64,000 nt of DNA from the NCBI GenBank assembly GCA_963748095.1, contig CAVVIO010000009.1, positions 278,989-342,988 of the forward strand. Direction: 5' to 3'. Numbering within the stretch: position 1 is the stretch's first letter; every line of letters begins with the position of its first letter. The notes under the pieces were generated by a model. The model saw only the letters and a list, made by a program, of their open reading frames with translations, was not told the origin of the DNA and ran no database searches. The position numbers were made by a program, and so were the translations under genes. Shown one piece after another: positions 54,347 to 63,242 of the stretch. This DNA comes from CAVVIO01 sp963748095 (lineage in GTDB: Bacteria > Bacteroidota > Bacteroidia > Bacteroidales > UBA10428).

Positions 54347-55090
54347 GTGAGAAGAGTATTAATTACATTATTAACAAGTATTTTTTGGTTTGGAATAGTA
54401 CAATCATCATTCGAAAAAATGCCTGATCGTGATAATCCTGATCACAAACACTATGCGGCATTTGAACAATATGCCCTGACTTTTTATTCGCAACTCGATG
54501 ATACAAGCCTGAATTTTACTGCTTTCAAAACCGCTCTCAGGGGATATTATTTTCTAAAAGAAGAAGGCAAACTTAAAAACGCAAAAGTACTTACCCTGAT
54601 CGATTACAGTAAATCGGCAAATACAAAGCGTTTTTTTGTAATTGACCCGGAGCAGCAAAAAATACTTTTCAAAACGTATGTTGCGCATGGAAAAGGTTCA
54701 GGAGTAGAATATCCCACCAGTTTTTCCAATAATAATAAATCACATAAAAGTTCTCTGGGATTTTTTGTTACCGGCCAGACTTATTATGGCCGCCACGGAT
54801 ATTCTCTCCGGTTAACGGGTATAGAGAAAAATTTTAACAGTAATGCCCTTAAAAGAGCGATTGTAATACATGGTGCCGGATATGTAAGTAAGGAGTATAT
54901 TTTACATAACGGAAGGTTAGGCCGTAGTTTTGGTTGCCCTGCACTACCAACCAATGTGAACAAAAATATAATTGATACCATTAAAAACAGTTCCTGCCTG
55001 TTCTGTTATTATCCCGAAAAGGAATACTTTGCAACTTCTTCCATACTACACAAAATGAATGATGGGAAAATTACAGGAAGTATTTTTTGA
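54347..55090 (+). CDS. L,D-transpeptidase catalytic domain protein (YkuD_2 type)
   Basis: 247 residues. GTG start at 54347; signal segment RRVLITLLTSIFWFGIVQS. Domain: NAKVLTLIDYSKSANTKRFFVIDPEQQKILFKTYVAHGKGSG, KSSLGFFVTGQTYYGRHGYSLRLTGIEKNFNSNALKRAIVIHGAGYVS, and the active-site HNGRLGRSFGCPALP with His and Cys. It is the YkuD_2 family found mostly in Bacteroidota and Proteobacteria periplasm; substrate presumably peptidoglycan. Convergent, 4 bp, with a second L,D-transpeptidase. Confidence 0.9.
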   Translation: MRRVLITLLTSIFWFGIVQSSFEKMPDRDNPDHKHYAAFEQYALTFYSQLDDTSLNFTAFKTALRGYYFLKEEGKLKNAKVLTLIDYSKSANTKRFFVIDPEQQKILFKTYVAHGKGSGVEYPTSFSNNNKSHKSSLGFFVTGQTYYGRHGYSLRLTGIEKNFNSNALKRAIVIHGAGYVSKEYILHNGRLGRSFGCPALPTNVNKNIIDTIKNSSCLFCYYPEKEYFATSSILHKMNDGKITGSIF

Positions 55091-55094
55091 AGAA

Positions 55095-56855
55095 TTAATT
55101 AAACAGGCTGTCTATCTGAGCCGCATCTTTATTATAAATGTCGTTGTAAAAGTAAAGATTTAATTGTTCATCGGCCGAACAGGTGAGATACCTGATATAA
55201 ACATCCAATGGCTCCTGCAGGTTTATTTCCTCATGAACACCATTTTTCAGCAGATTAAATATCGAATCATTCTGTTGATCCGATATGTTATCACGGGCAA
55301 GATATTCTGCAAAAATTTCAGGATTTTCCAGTCTTATGCATCCATGTGAAAAAGCTCTCGCATTTTTTTTGAACAATCTTTTACTGGGCGTATCATGTAA
55401 ATAAACACTGTATTCATTCGGAAAAATAAATTTTATTTCACCTAATGCATTGTTTCTGCTGGCATCCTGACGAAACACATAATTAAAGTCATCTGAGGTA
55501 ACATCGTTCCAGTCTATATTGTCATAACTAATATTGTTTTTGTTTTTATCAATGAGGTTAAATCTGTGTTTTGCAAGATAGGTGCTATCCTCTTTCAGTT
55601 TAGGTAAAATTTCTTTAACCGCTATACTTTTAGGTACAATCCAGTAAGGATGAGTAATGATTCTTTCAATTTGACTGGATAATTCGGGGGTAGGAGTATC
55701 AGGTTTCCCAACGATCACCCGGAAAGATTTTTGCGGCACATTGTTTTTCACTAATTTGAGTTCAAATGCAGGAATATTAACATAAGCGTAATGTTGTGAA
55801 AAATTATATTCCTTTCTTAACCGGTCAAGATTAAGTGCAATTTGTTCAAACCTGTATTTGCTTGATTTTTCGAGTGCTTTTCGTGTTCTATAACCAATCT
55901 TCCCATCGGGATCCAGCCCGTAAAACTTTTGAAATTGTTGAAGGGCAACCACAAAGTTACTATCATTATCAGCTAAACCGGCGTTGAGAAATCCAAGATC
56001 TGTAAGTCTGAGTTTAGTTAATTGATTACAGGTCATTAAATCCTTTTCAGGACTTGGTATTGAAAAATCTTTATCATCCATATGAACTGTTTTTAGAAAT
56101 TTCACCAATGCCTGTTGTAACAATTTATATTCGTAATTATCCGGCTGTAATGCCAATATATTTTTAGTTACGGAATTTTGCCGGATGGCTGTGTTTAATA
56201 TTATCGGTAAAGAAGAAAGATAATTTCTGTAAGTTAGGGAGGTATCATTTTTTATACAGCCACGGTTAAGGTTAACCATGAATTTAAAACTGGCCACAGT
56301 AAGGGATAGTTCGAATTCCTGACGAATTTTTAACTTTTTGTCTTTGTTTTTGTCCTGTTGAAGTTTTTGTCCCAGTTTTTTAATCTTATTTACAGAATAA
56401 TCTTCGGAATTCAGACCATAATTATTAGCATTTGTAAGTAAATTCAACATTTCCGTCGAATTCTCAGTAAGGTCAAAATTCAATGTCCAGACAGGCAAAT
56501 AATCTTCCTGTTGGTAAAAATCAAAGGATAAAGTTTCTATATTTTCTTCAACAGTAGAAATAGCACCTGTATTTACTTTCTGGAATTTTTCAAGTTGCCC
56601 AAGCATGCCAGTTTGAAAAGGCCTCAGATAAAGTTCAAGTGCTTTTTCCCTGAAAGGTGAATTAGGGCTTTGATAACTTGTGCTTAGAATAAAGATTAAG
56701 ATTAAAGCCGAGAATTTTAAACCATAAAGAGCTGGTACTCTTATTTTTTTGGTGAAAATTTCAGGTTTAATTAGGGTTGTAATTGGATTGGTGTTGGAAT
56801 TTTCGAGTTGTAAGTTTTGTCGTACCATAAAGTGGGATTTTAATCCAATTTTCAC
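55095..56855 (-). CDS. Murein L,D-transpeptidase (YcbB/LdtD type)
   Basis: 586 residues. Membrane or signal segment near 47-63 (GLKFSALILIFILSTSYQS); scaffold domain EENIETLSFDFYQQEDYLPVW, LLTNANNYGLNSEDY; peptidoglycan-binding domain TKLRLTDLGF...FVVALQQFQKFYGLDPDGKIGYRTRKALEK near 285-330; YkuD domain AYVNIPAFELKLV, FRVIVGKPDTPTPELSSQIERIITHPYWIVPKSI, ending with the active-site FSHGCIRLENP. It forms 3-3 crosslinks in peptidoglycan. Start could be Met1 (56855) or Met10. Confidence 0.93.
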   Translation of the reverse strand: MKIGLKSHFMVRQNLQLENSNTNPITTLIKPEIFTKKIRVPALYGLKFSALILIFILSTSYQSPNSPFREKALELYLRPFQTGMLGQLEKFQKVNTGAISTVEENIETLSFDFYQQEDYLPVWTLNFDLTENSTEMLNLLTNANNYGLNSEDYSVNKIKKLGQKLQQDKNKDKKLKIRQEFELSLTVASFKFMVNLNRGCIKNDTSLTYRNYLSSLPIILNTAIRQNSVTKNILALQPDNYEYKLLQQALVKFLKTVHMDDKDFSIPSPEKDLMTCNQLTKLRLTDLGFLNAGLADNDSNFVVALQQFQKFYGLDPDGKIGYRTRKALEKSSKYRFEQIALNLDRLRKEYNFSQHYAYVNIPAFELKLVKNNVPQKSFRVIVGKPDTPTPELSSQIERIITHPYWIVPKSIAVKEILPKLKEDSTYLAKHRFNLIDKNKNNISYDNIDWNDVTSDDFNYVFRQDASRNNALGEIKFIFPNEYSVYLHDTPSKRLFKKNARAFSHGCIRLENPEIFAEYLARDNISDQQNDSIFNLLKNGVHEEINLQEPLDVYIRYLTCSADEQLNLYFYNDIYNKDAAQIDSLFN

Positions 56856-57162
56856 TTTATATACGTTCAGATTATTTGAATGTAATTTATATTACATGAA
56901 CAGAAACTTTACCTTGATGAAAATTTAAAGAGAACTGACAAAAGAATGATTTGCGTTTATTGTTCTGTTTATCAATGAATTACATTAATTACTTTGATTG
57001 GAAATTAGTTGTAAATGATTAATAATTAACCAATATGGTAAATTAATCAGAATGGAAATTCAATTGAATCTCTATCCCGGATACCTGAATTTAGCATCCG
57101 ATTTATTAAAAAATACAAAATGATTTCACTAAAGGATTAGATAAAATCTATGGTTATAGATT
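56856..57162. other. AT-rich intergenic region
   Basis: About 307 bp with no ORF or clear hairpin; it holds the promoter region of the L,D-transpeptidase on the minus strand. Nothing else is seen. Confidence 0.4.
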
Positions 57163-57291
57163 TTAAAGACTCTTATTTATTTCACTGAGTCTTTTCCAGA
57201 TTTCTGCCAATTCGTTCGGATTAATTTCTTCTACTACGATCCTGTTCTTCTTGTCAGTCTTAACATAATACTTCTGCTTGCCCGTTTCCAT
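57163..57291 (-). CDS. Small hypothetical protein, 42 residues
   Basis: ATG at 57291 reads METGKQKYYVKTDKKNRIVV, then EEINPNELAEIWKRLSEINK, SL, stop. Charged and helix-forming, without hydrophobic core; KQKYYVKTDKKNRIV looks like a short beta hairpin. Third positions look coding-like, and the ORF is isolated in an otherwise non-coding gap. No family recognised. Could be noise. Confidence 0.4.
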   Translation of the reverse strand: METGKQKYYVKTDKKNRIVVEEINPNELAEIWKRLSEINKSL

Positions 57292-57456
57292 GATTTGAAA
57301 TTTTTTGTGCAATATGAGATTGTTGTTAGTAAAATTATATAAATTTATAACTATATCATTTAAAAGTTACTAAATGTTGACGAATATCAAATTTTAGAGT
57401 GTCAATTGTCAATTTGCAAAAGTGTACGAAATAAATGAAAATGGGTTATCTTTTCT

Positions 57457-57990
57457 TTAATCTTTAACATAAAATTTTAACAGCCGGCTTGAAAACCATA
57501 TTTGAGTTCCCGAATTATTCCACGCCCAAACCCCCCAATAGTAGGTATTTCCTGAAATTAAAGGTGCAGGATCAGAATCAGAATAGCTTCCGTCGCTTTT
57601 TACTGTTTTTCCATCAATATATTGTACCAACCCGTTTTTACCTCTTAACATTCCCGAATGCCAGGCCCATATCAGATCATTTGAATTGGTAATGCTTCCA
57701 TTTTCTGTATGAATAGGGACATCAAAAACACCCACATATATTAATGAAACATTTACAGTATCCCATTTGAATACAGGAGTAGATGGCAAAGTATCCAGGA
57801 AATTGGAAAAATAACTGGTGTCTCCTCTCACAAAGTATTCTTTGCTTCCTAATGTAAAAGTGTATGATGGAATTTCGAGAGGTAAGCTATTACTGAATAT
57901 TAAATCATTATTCGATAAAGAAGCAGGTTCTTTATTACATGAACAGATAACTGCTGAAATGATTAACAGGAAACTGATAATATTCTTCAT
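57457..57990 (-). CDS. Hypothetical lipoprotein
   Basis: 177 residues: lipobox IICSC-like (SAVICSC) at 12-18, then a small beta-rich domain (YTFTLGSKEYFVRGDTSYF, FKWDTVNVSLIYVGVFDVPI, NDLIWAWHSGMLRGKNGLVQYIDGKTV, YYWGVWAWNNSGTQIWFSSRLLKFYV). The WAW and NSGTQIWFSSR segments recall fibronectin-like or carbohydrate-binding strands. No family recognised. Same strand as the next outer-membrane protein gene, 20 bp apart, so probably an operon. Confidence 0.75.
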   Translation of the reverse strand: MKNIISFLLIISAVICSCNKEPASLSNNDLIFSNSLPLEIPSYTFTLGSKEYFVRGDTSYFSNFLDTLPSTPVFKWDTVNVSLIYVGVFDVPIHTENGSITNSNDLIWAWHSGMLRGKNGLVQYIDGKTVKSDGSYSDSDPAPLISGNTYYWGVWAWNNSGTQIWFSSRLLKFYVKD

Positions 57991-58010
57991 ACGAATTTCC
58001 CCCGGATAAA

Positions 58011-59276
58011 TTAAAAATTAATCTGTAAACCAATATTTACTATAAAATGGGCATTTACTTTTTCAATATCTGAACGATATGCATTTCCAAATTCATTGAA
58101 AGTATATTCTTTAACATTAAGAGGATAGGAATAATATCGCGCCTCAATGTTTAAAGATTTATTCATGTCCAGAAAAAAACGGGTTCCTAAAAATGGTTCC
58201 GTTACGATTTTGCCCGTGTTTAAATCAAAATTAAATGTTGAACCGGCGTAAGTGGAAAAATATCGTCGATCGGGCCGGGTTATCCACACCAGTAAAGACG
58301 GGCCGACAAATGCAGTTACATAAGCACTATCGACAATGGTTTCTGGTTTTCCGGGAAGAGTTGTAAGTGTTGTTTTGTAATCTTTAACAATAATAGAACT
58401 TTCGATACCCGGTGCCAGCCTGTCAAAGTTACCTAATTTAATTTGCCGGTAATAAGACAGTCCAATAAACCAGTCCTTGCCGGTAATATTTGGAAATCCC
58501 ATTTTCAGGTTAATATTGTTACGGCCAAAATTTGGTATACTGTCAGCATATTTTAGTCTGAATTTCATAATGTCCCCTTTGTAATCGGCAAATACAAATC
58601 CTACGTGCTTTACTCTGAAACCCGGTTTCGAAAATGTGAGCCACACCGAATCCCGGGGATTTAGTGTAGTAATTTCAACCTTAAACATGCCATCGTAGAG
58701 ACAGTTCCAATAATTCTCATCATCAAAATAACAGCCCAACGACTTAGTATCTATATTACTATCCTGATGTTTTACAGTGACATCCACGCCTTCCAAAGGA
58801 GTATGCATGGCAAATATTCTACCACGTACCAGAATTTTATATTTTGGGGTAAGGTTCACATGGATCAGATGCTGCTCTAATGCAGCCGAATATACAAAGG
58901 TAGTATCCAACGATCTGTAATCCTTTTGACTGATATGAAAATGTATTTCTTGTCTTTTACGCGGACGCGGAATTTCAATACCAAAAATTCCCTTCGCATT
59001 AGCATAAGTTACGAATTCACCATCGCCTGTTTCTACTTTTATCAATACACTGTCAATGTTTTCATGAAAAATACTGATTACCTGTCCCCTGAGAATTATT
59101 CCATTCTGTAGTTTAGGAGTGATGGAAATTTTACGGATTAGAGAATCTTCAAACCCATTACTAACAGGCATTAATGTATCGGCAATCTGAAGACTATTCG
59201 CACGGATTCCGGGTTGTGCAAGGGTAATGCAGGTAATTGATAAGAAGAAGATAAGATTAAAAATAAATTTCTTCAT
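58011..59276 (-). CDS. Hypothetical outer-membrane protein with carboxypeptidase-regulatory-like N-terminal domain
   Basis: 421 residues from ATG 59276 (Met6 of the open frame), which begins a signal peptide (KKFIFNLIFFLSITCITLAQ). Two beta-sandwich segments: IILRGQVISIFHENIDSVLIKVETGDGEFVTYANAKGIFGIEIP and YKILVRGRIFAMHTPLEGVDVTV. Then a beta-barrel-like C-terminal half with repeated aromatic ends (DWFIGLSYYRQIKLGNF, RYFSTYAGSTFNFDL, LGTRFFLDMNKSLNIEARYYSYPL, NAHFIVNIGLQINF; terminal Phe). Likely an outer-membrane barrel. Pairs with the lipoprotein gene downstream. Confidence 0.75.
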   Translation of the reverse strand: MKKFIFNLIFFLSITCITLAQPGIRANSLQIADTLMPVSNGFEDSLIRKISITPKLQNGIILRGQVISIFHENIDSVLIKVETGDGEFVTYANAKGIFGIEIPRPRKRQEIHFHISQKDYRSLDTTFVYSAALEQHLIHVNLTPKYKILVRGRIFAMHTPLEGVDVTVKHQDSNIDTKSLGCYFDDENYWNCLYDGMFKVEITTLNPRDSVWLTFSKPGFRVKHVGFVFADYKGDIMKFRLKYADSIPNFGRNNINLKMGFPNITGKDWFIGLSYYRQIKLGNFDRLAPGIESSIIVKDYKTTLTTLPGKPETIVDSAYVTAFVGPSLLVWITRPDRRYFSTYAGSTFNFDLNTGKIVTEPFLGTRFFLDMNKSLNIEARYYSYPLNVKEYTFNEFGNAYRSDIEKVNAHFIVNIGLQINF

Positions 59277-59393
59277 GCTATTACAAGTCAACTTCCAATA
59301 AAGATATTTAAATTTTCCGTTTATAATACCAATAAAACAACAAAACCTAATAATTTAAAATAACAAAAAATTTTTTGGATTAAAAAAATTAAT

Positions 59394-59401
59394 TACTTTT
59401 G
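59394..59401 (+). promoter_or_regulatory. Promoter -7 element of rpsT
   Basis: TACTTTTG matches TAnnTTTG; TTTG at 59374-59377 is the likely -33 element, about 16 bp before it. 55 bp before the rpsT start. Confidence 0.65.
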
Positions 59402-59455
59402 TCGCTCATTTTAAAACAAGTAAAAAAGAATATTTATTATAATAAATAGTTAAGA

Positions 59456-59707
59456 ATGGCAAATCATCAATCAGCGCTTAAGAGGATCAGACAGAATGAA
59501 GTTCGCCGGCAGGAAAATAAATATTATGCCAAAACAACAAGGAATGCCGTAAAAACACTGCGGAATACGACAGAAAAGACTGAGGCAAGCGAGTTGTATC
59601 CAAAAATAGTCTCTATGCTTGATAGGCTGGCTAAAAGAAAAACCATCCATAAAAATAAAGCGGCAAACCTTAAATCGGAATTGTCGAAATATGTGAATAG
59701 TCTTTAA
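59456..59707 (+). CDS. rpsT: 30S ribosomal protein S20
   Basis: 83 residues: MANHQSALKRIRQNEVRRQENKYYAKTTRNAVKTLRNT... is the S20 signature, rich in Lys/Arg and helical throughout. ATG is preceded by AT-rich leader. S20 binds 16S rRNA helix 44. Monocistronic with own promoter and terminator. Confidence 0.96.
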   Translation: MANHQSALKRIRQNEVRRQENKYYAKTTRNAVKTLRNTTEKTEASELYPKIVSMLDRLAKRKTIHKNKAANLKSELSKYVNSL

Positions 59708-59730
59708 AGATTTTCTAATCATAATGTTTC

Positions 59731-59767
59731 AGCCTTCTGGATTTTTCGGAAGGCTTTTTTATTTTCC
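59731..59767 (+). terminator. Rho-independent terminator of rpsT
   Basis: AGCCTTC (59731-59737), loop TGGATTTTTCG, GAAGGCT (59749-59755), followed by a T-rich tail TTTTTATTTT. Confidence 0.75.
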
Positions 59768-59834
59768 TTCCATTTAATTTTATTTTTTTTATTTAATGAT
59801 CTATCTTTCATGATCAATGTTTACTGATAAATAA

Positions 59835-60533
59835 GTGACACATGATTATGAAAATATCAGCATAAAGAACTGGGCTGTAGAAGACCGCCCGCGTGAAAAA
59901 CTATTATCCAAAGGGATTCATGTTCTTTCCGATACGGAATTAATTGCTATTCTTATCGGATCGGGCTCCAGAGAAAATTCGGCTGTTGAACTGGCACGAA
60001 AAATATTAAACAGCGTCAATAATAACCTGCATGAGTTAGGGAAACTTTCTGTAAGCGATCTGCAGGAAATCAAAGGCATAGGAAAAGCAAAAGCTATATC
60101 GGTACTGGCTGCTCTTGAATTAGGCAAAAGACGCAAACTGGAAGATGTGATACAAAAACATAAGATCACCGGAAGCAAAGATGTGTACGAGTTTTTTTAT
60201 CCGTTGCTTGTCGATCTGCCTCATGAAGAATTCTGGGTACTTATATTGAACCGGTCCAATAGTATCATCGATAAATATAAAATCAGCCAGGGAGGAATCG
60301 CCGGAACCGTAATCGATGTAAGATTAATTTTGAAAAGAGCCATTAACAAACTGGCTTCTTCGATTATTTTGTGTCATAATCATCCCTCGGGGAACTTATC
60401 GCCCAGTGAAGCCGATATAAAGATCACCAAAAAATTAAACGACGCTTCCCAACTGGTAGATATAAAAGTACTGGATCATATTATTATCGGCGGAAATTCT
60501 TATTACAGTTTTCTCGACGAAGGAACGCTTTAA
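59835..60533 (+). CDS. radC: DNA repair protein RadC (JAMM/MPN+ family)
   Basis: 232 residues, GTG start at 59835 (no ATG in frame fits). N-terminal helical part SIKNWAVEDRPREKLLSKGIHVLSDTELIAILIGSG, helix-hairpin-helix region LQEIKGIGKAKAISVLAALELG, and MPN+ domain with PHEEFWVLILNRSNSIIDKYKISQGGIAGTVIDVRLILKRAI and the zinc site CHNHPSGNLSPSEADIKITKKL (HxH...D). The family role in DNA repair is uncertain. Confidence 0.93.
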   Translation: MTHDYENISIKNWAVEDRPREKLLSKGIHVLSDTELIAILIGSGSRENSAVELARKILNSVNNNLHELGKLSVSDLQEIKGIGKAKAISVLAALELGKRRKLEDVIQKHKITGSKDVYEFFYPLLVDLPHEEFWVLILNRSNSIIDKYKISQGGIAGTVIDVRLILKRAINKLASSIILCHNHPSGNLSPSEADIKITKKLNDASQLVDIKVLDHIIIGGNSYYSFLDEGTL

Positions 60534-60558
60534 CCATTTTTACCTAAAGAACAGTGCC

Positions 60559-61479
60559 TTGAGTATACACTATGTTAAAAATAATGAAATTAACTTCTAT
60601 AAGTGGGATCAATGTATACTGCGCTCGCTCAATGGCATTATCTATGCTTATTCGTGGTACCTCAATATGGTAAGTGATAATTGGGATGCCTTGATAGAAG
60701 ATGATTATGTTACCGTAATGCCTATGGTTATTACAAAGCAATTTACCCAGCAAATAATAAGTACTCCTTATTACCTGCACCAATTGGGAGTTTTTTCCAT
60801 AAAACTTCTTGATAAGAAAAAAATCAGTGACTTCATAGATGCAATACCTTCAGATATAAAATATTATGATATTCGTTTAAACCGCTATAATAATATAAAA
60901 CTGGAAGGTTATGGAAAAATAATTAATGATAACTGTTTTGAACTGGATCTGATCAAACCTTATCAGAAAACAAAAAACAAGTATTCTGATAAAACACTTG
61001 AAATATTAAAAGACGCTGCTCTTAAAAAAGTGTCTGTGGTAGATGGATTGTCGGTAAATGAAATGATGCAGTTTATGAAACAAGTCCGTCGGACTTTGCC
61101 GGGAGCGATCAAAAAAGATAATTTTAAATTATTCAGGATTCTGGTGTCATCATCTGTCCGATTTCAGTTGGGAACTGTTTACGGGGCTTATTCCGAACAC
61201 AATGAACTTTGCGCTGTTGCCTTCTTTGTAAAATCACACAACAGCCTGGTTCTTTTGTGTGCAATAGCTAATAAACAGGGAAAAGAAAATAATGCTGTTT
61301 TCCTGTTAATAGACAACATTATTAAAAAGCATTCTCAGAAAAATCTCACGCTGAGTTTTGAATATATTGATAATTACTGTAATGAGAATTTTTATATGGG
61401 GTTTGGTTCCATAAAAAGCAGCATTATCAGGATTCAAAAAAATAATCTTCCGTTTTATCTCAGATTTTTAAAACATTAA
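60559..61479 (+). CDS. Conserved hypothetical protein, acyltransferase-like
   Basis: 306 residues, TTG start at 60559 (the sequence SIHYVKNNEINFYKWDQCI begins right there; no in-frame ATG upstream). N-terminal part LNGIIYAYSWYLNMVSDNWDALIEDDYVTVMPMVITKQF and later AAYSEHN-like (LGTVYGAYSEHNELCAVAFFVKSHNSLVLLCAIANKQGKENNAVFLLIDNIIKKH) suggest a FemAB/GNAT-type fold (inference). I recall this family as uncharacterised in Bacteroidota, close to radC and upp. 25 bp after radC and 8 bp before upp, so an operon is likely. Confidence 0.7.
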   Translation: MSIHYVKNNEINFYKWDQCILRSLNGIIYAYSWYLNMVSDNWDALIEDDYVTVMPMVITKQFTQQIISTPYYLHQLGVFSIKLLDKKKISDFIDAIPSDIKYYDIRLNRYNNIKLEGYGKIINDNCFELDLIKPYQKTKNKYSDKTLEILKDAALKKVSVVDGLSVNEMMQFMKQVRRTLPGAIKKDNFKLFRILVSSSVRFQLGTVYGAYSEHNELCAVAFFVKSHNSLVLLCAIANKQGKENNAVFLLIDNIIKKHSQKNLTLSFEYIDNYCNENFYMGFGSIKSSIIRIQKNNLPFYLRFLKH

Positions 61480-61486
61480 TAAATAG

Positions 61487-62137
61487 ATGGTACATATCCT
61501 TAACGAGAATAACAGCATCTTCAACAGGTTTCTGGCAGAAATCCGTGATAGTCTGATTCAGAAAGACCGCATGCGTTTCAGAAAGAACATGGAAAGAATA
61601 GCTGAGTTTTTTGCCTATGAAATAAGCAAAACAATGAATTTTGTTGAAACAGAAGTCAATACACCACTGGGTATCGCCCGGATAAACGATCTGAAACAGG
61701 AACCGGTAATTGCATCCATCCTTAGAGCAGGAATTCCTATGCATGAGGGTTTTCTGAATGTTTTCGACAAAGCTGATAATGCTTTCATTTCTGCATATCG
61801 CAAATACGAATCCGACAAATCATTTACCATCGAATGTGAATATATTTCTTCTCCGGATATTACCGGCAGAACACTGATTTTAGCGGACCCGATGCTGGCT
61901 ACCGGATCTTCATTAGTAGTAGTTTATAATGCTCTTCTGAAAATCGGGATTCCGGCACATACACATATTGTTTCGGCTATCGCCAGTAAGCAAGGAGTAG
62001 AGAACCTTCTAAAAATGTTGCCTGGTGACAATCTGACTATCTGGACCGGCGCAGTAGATGACGAATTGAATGTTAAATCATATATTATTCCCGGCCTGGG
62101 CGATGCAGGCGACCTGGCCTATGGTGAAAAATTATAA
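61487..62137 (+). CDS. upp: Uracil phosphoribosyltransferase
   Basis: 216 residues. RMRFRKNMERIAEFFAYEISKTM; active-site and PRPP motif region ILRAGIPMHEGFLNVF, RTLILADPMLATGSSLVVVYNAL (PRPP loop, ADPMLATG), and LTIWTGAVDDELNVKSYIIPGLGDAGDLAYG. It makes UMP from uracil and PRPP in pyrimidine salvage. Follows the hypothetical gene by 8 bp in the same direction. Confidence 0.94.
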   Translation: MVHILNENNSIFNRFLAEIRDSLIQKDRMRFRKNMERIAEFFAYEISKTMNFVETEVNTPLGIARINDLKQEPVIASILRAGIPMHEGFLNVFDKADNAFISAYRKYESDKSFTIECEYISSPDITGRTLILADPMLATGSSLVVVYNALLKIGIPAHTHIVSAIASKQGVENLLKMLPGDNLTIWTGAVDDELNVKSYIIPGLGDAGDLAYGEKL

Positions 62138-62151
62138 ACTTTATTTCTTTC

Positions 62152-62634
62152 GTGGATCGCTTAATAATTGTATTACTCAGTTCATTCAAATTTGCAGCTA
62201 CCTTTCCCCTGGCAGTTGCAAGATTAAGTTATGCTGAAACGCTTTTATGGACGAACATAGGAGGGACACTGGGCATATTCTTTTTCTCGGGATTATCAAA
62301 AATAATTCTTGATTTCTGGCAAAGGTCCTGGTTTATAAATAAAGTATTTCCAAAAAGAAAGAAATCCCATCAGAAAAAAATTTTTACAAAGAGATCCCGG
62401 CGATTAATTAAAATTAAATCAAAGTACGGATTTACGGGTATTGTCGTGTTAAACCCGGTTATACTTTCAATTCCTGTGGCAGCATTTCTTGTTACCCGCT
62501 ATTACAGGCATATCAGATACAAATATTTTTACCTTATCCTGGGATTACTGGGCTGGTCACTGATTTATACTGTCGTTTATGAATTTTTGTACGAAAAGTT
62601 AATGTCGCAGCCCTGGATTAATTCATTTTTCTAA
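62152..62634 (+). CDS. Small membrane protein, two-to-four membrane segments
   Basis: 160 residues; GTG start at 62152, 14 bp after upp. Hydrophobic segments at about 2-22 (RLIIVLLSSFKFAATFPLAVA), 31-50 (LLWTNIGGTLGIFFFSGLSKI), 97-116 (GIVVLNPVILSIPVAAFLV) and 125-142, separated by a strongly basic loop (PKRKKSHQKKIFTKRSRRLIKIKSKYG). Layout recalls small export/DedA-like proteins, not certain. Its 3' end overlaps the extended folK reading on the other strand. Confidence 0.65.
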   Translation: MDRLIIVLLSSFKFAATFPLAVARLSYAETLLWTNIGGTLGIFFFSGLSKIILDFWQRSWFINKVFPKRKKSHQKKIFTKRSRRLIKIKSKYGFTGIVVLNPVILSIPVAAFLVTRYYRHIRYKYFYLILGLLGWSLIYTVVYEFLYEKLMSQPWINSFF

Positions 62635-63107
62635 TCCATCCTGTATCCGTACACCCGTTTTTAAGTTCAAGAATTGTTTTTTTTAAAACCGGATGAATAT
62701 AATCCGGAACAAGCTCCGATTAAAGGAACAAGAACAAACATCCGTTGTTGCATGCGGGGATGGGGAACTACCAGGTTCGTTGTATTTATCACACTGTCAC
62801 CATATAATAATATATCAATATCTATTATCCGGGACTCAAATTCATTTCCTTCCTTTCTTACTCTGCCTGACTGTTTTTCAATTTCAAGTACTTTTTTCAA
62901 CAACAATTCAGGGCTTAAATGTGTTTCTAAACGTATTACTTGATTTAGAAAGCTGGTATCCGTTTCAAAACCCCAGGGTTCCGTTTCGTAAACAGAAGAA
63001 TTTCCGGTAATTGTTCCGGCACTTTTTTGTAATGAAGAACGGGCAATCCCGAGATTTTGAAAACGGTCACCCATGTTAGTGCCCAAGATCAGGTAGGTAA
63101 TAATCAT
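62618..63107 (-). CDS. folK: 2-amino-4-hydroxy-6-hydroxymethyldihydropteridine pyrophosphokinase, one frameshift near C-terminus
   Basis: N-terminal frame (63107): IITYLILGTNMGDRFQNLGIARSSLQK, SSVYETEPWGFETDTSFLNQVIRLET, SRIIDIDILLYGD (catalytic Asp pair DIDIL), VPHPRMQQRMFVLVPLIG. It stops early in ACSGLYSSGFKKNNS. Dropping one base near 62716-62717 (CC; GG in the gene) gives PLIELVPDYIHPVLKKTILELKNG..., the usual FolK ending, to a stop at 62618. Restored length about 163. It makes 6-hydroxymethylpterin diphosphate for folate. The 3' end overlaps the convergent membrane-protein gene by 17 bp. Confidence 0.92.
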
Positions 63108-63242
63108 AAATTATTTATTATATACAAAAATATCGATTTATTAACTAACTATTAGATACCACCGTAATTACTATTTTTAAATTAATGTTTACATTTATAA
63201 ATCAAATTTTTTCAAAATCTTGTATTTTAAAATAAAACACAT

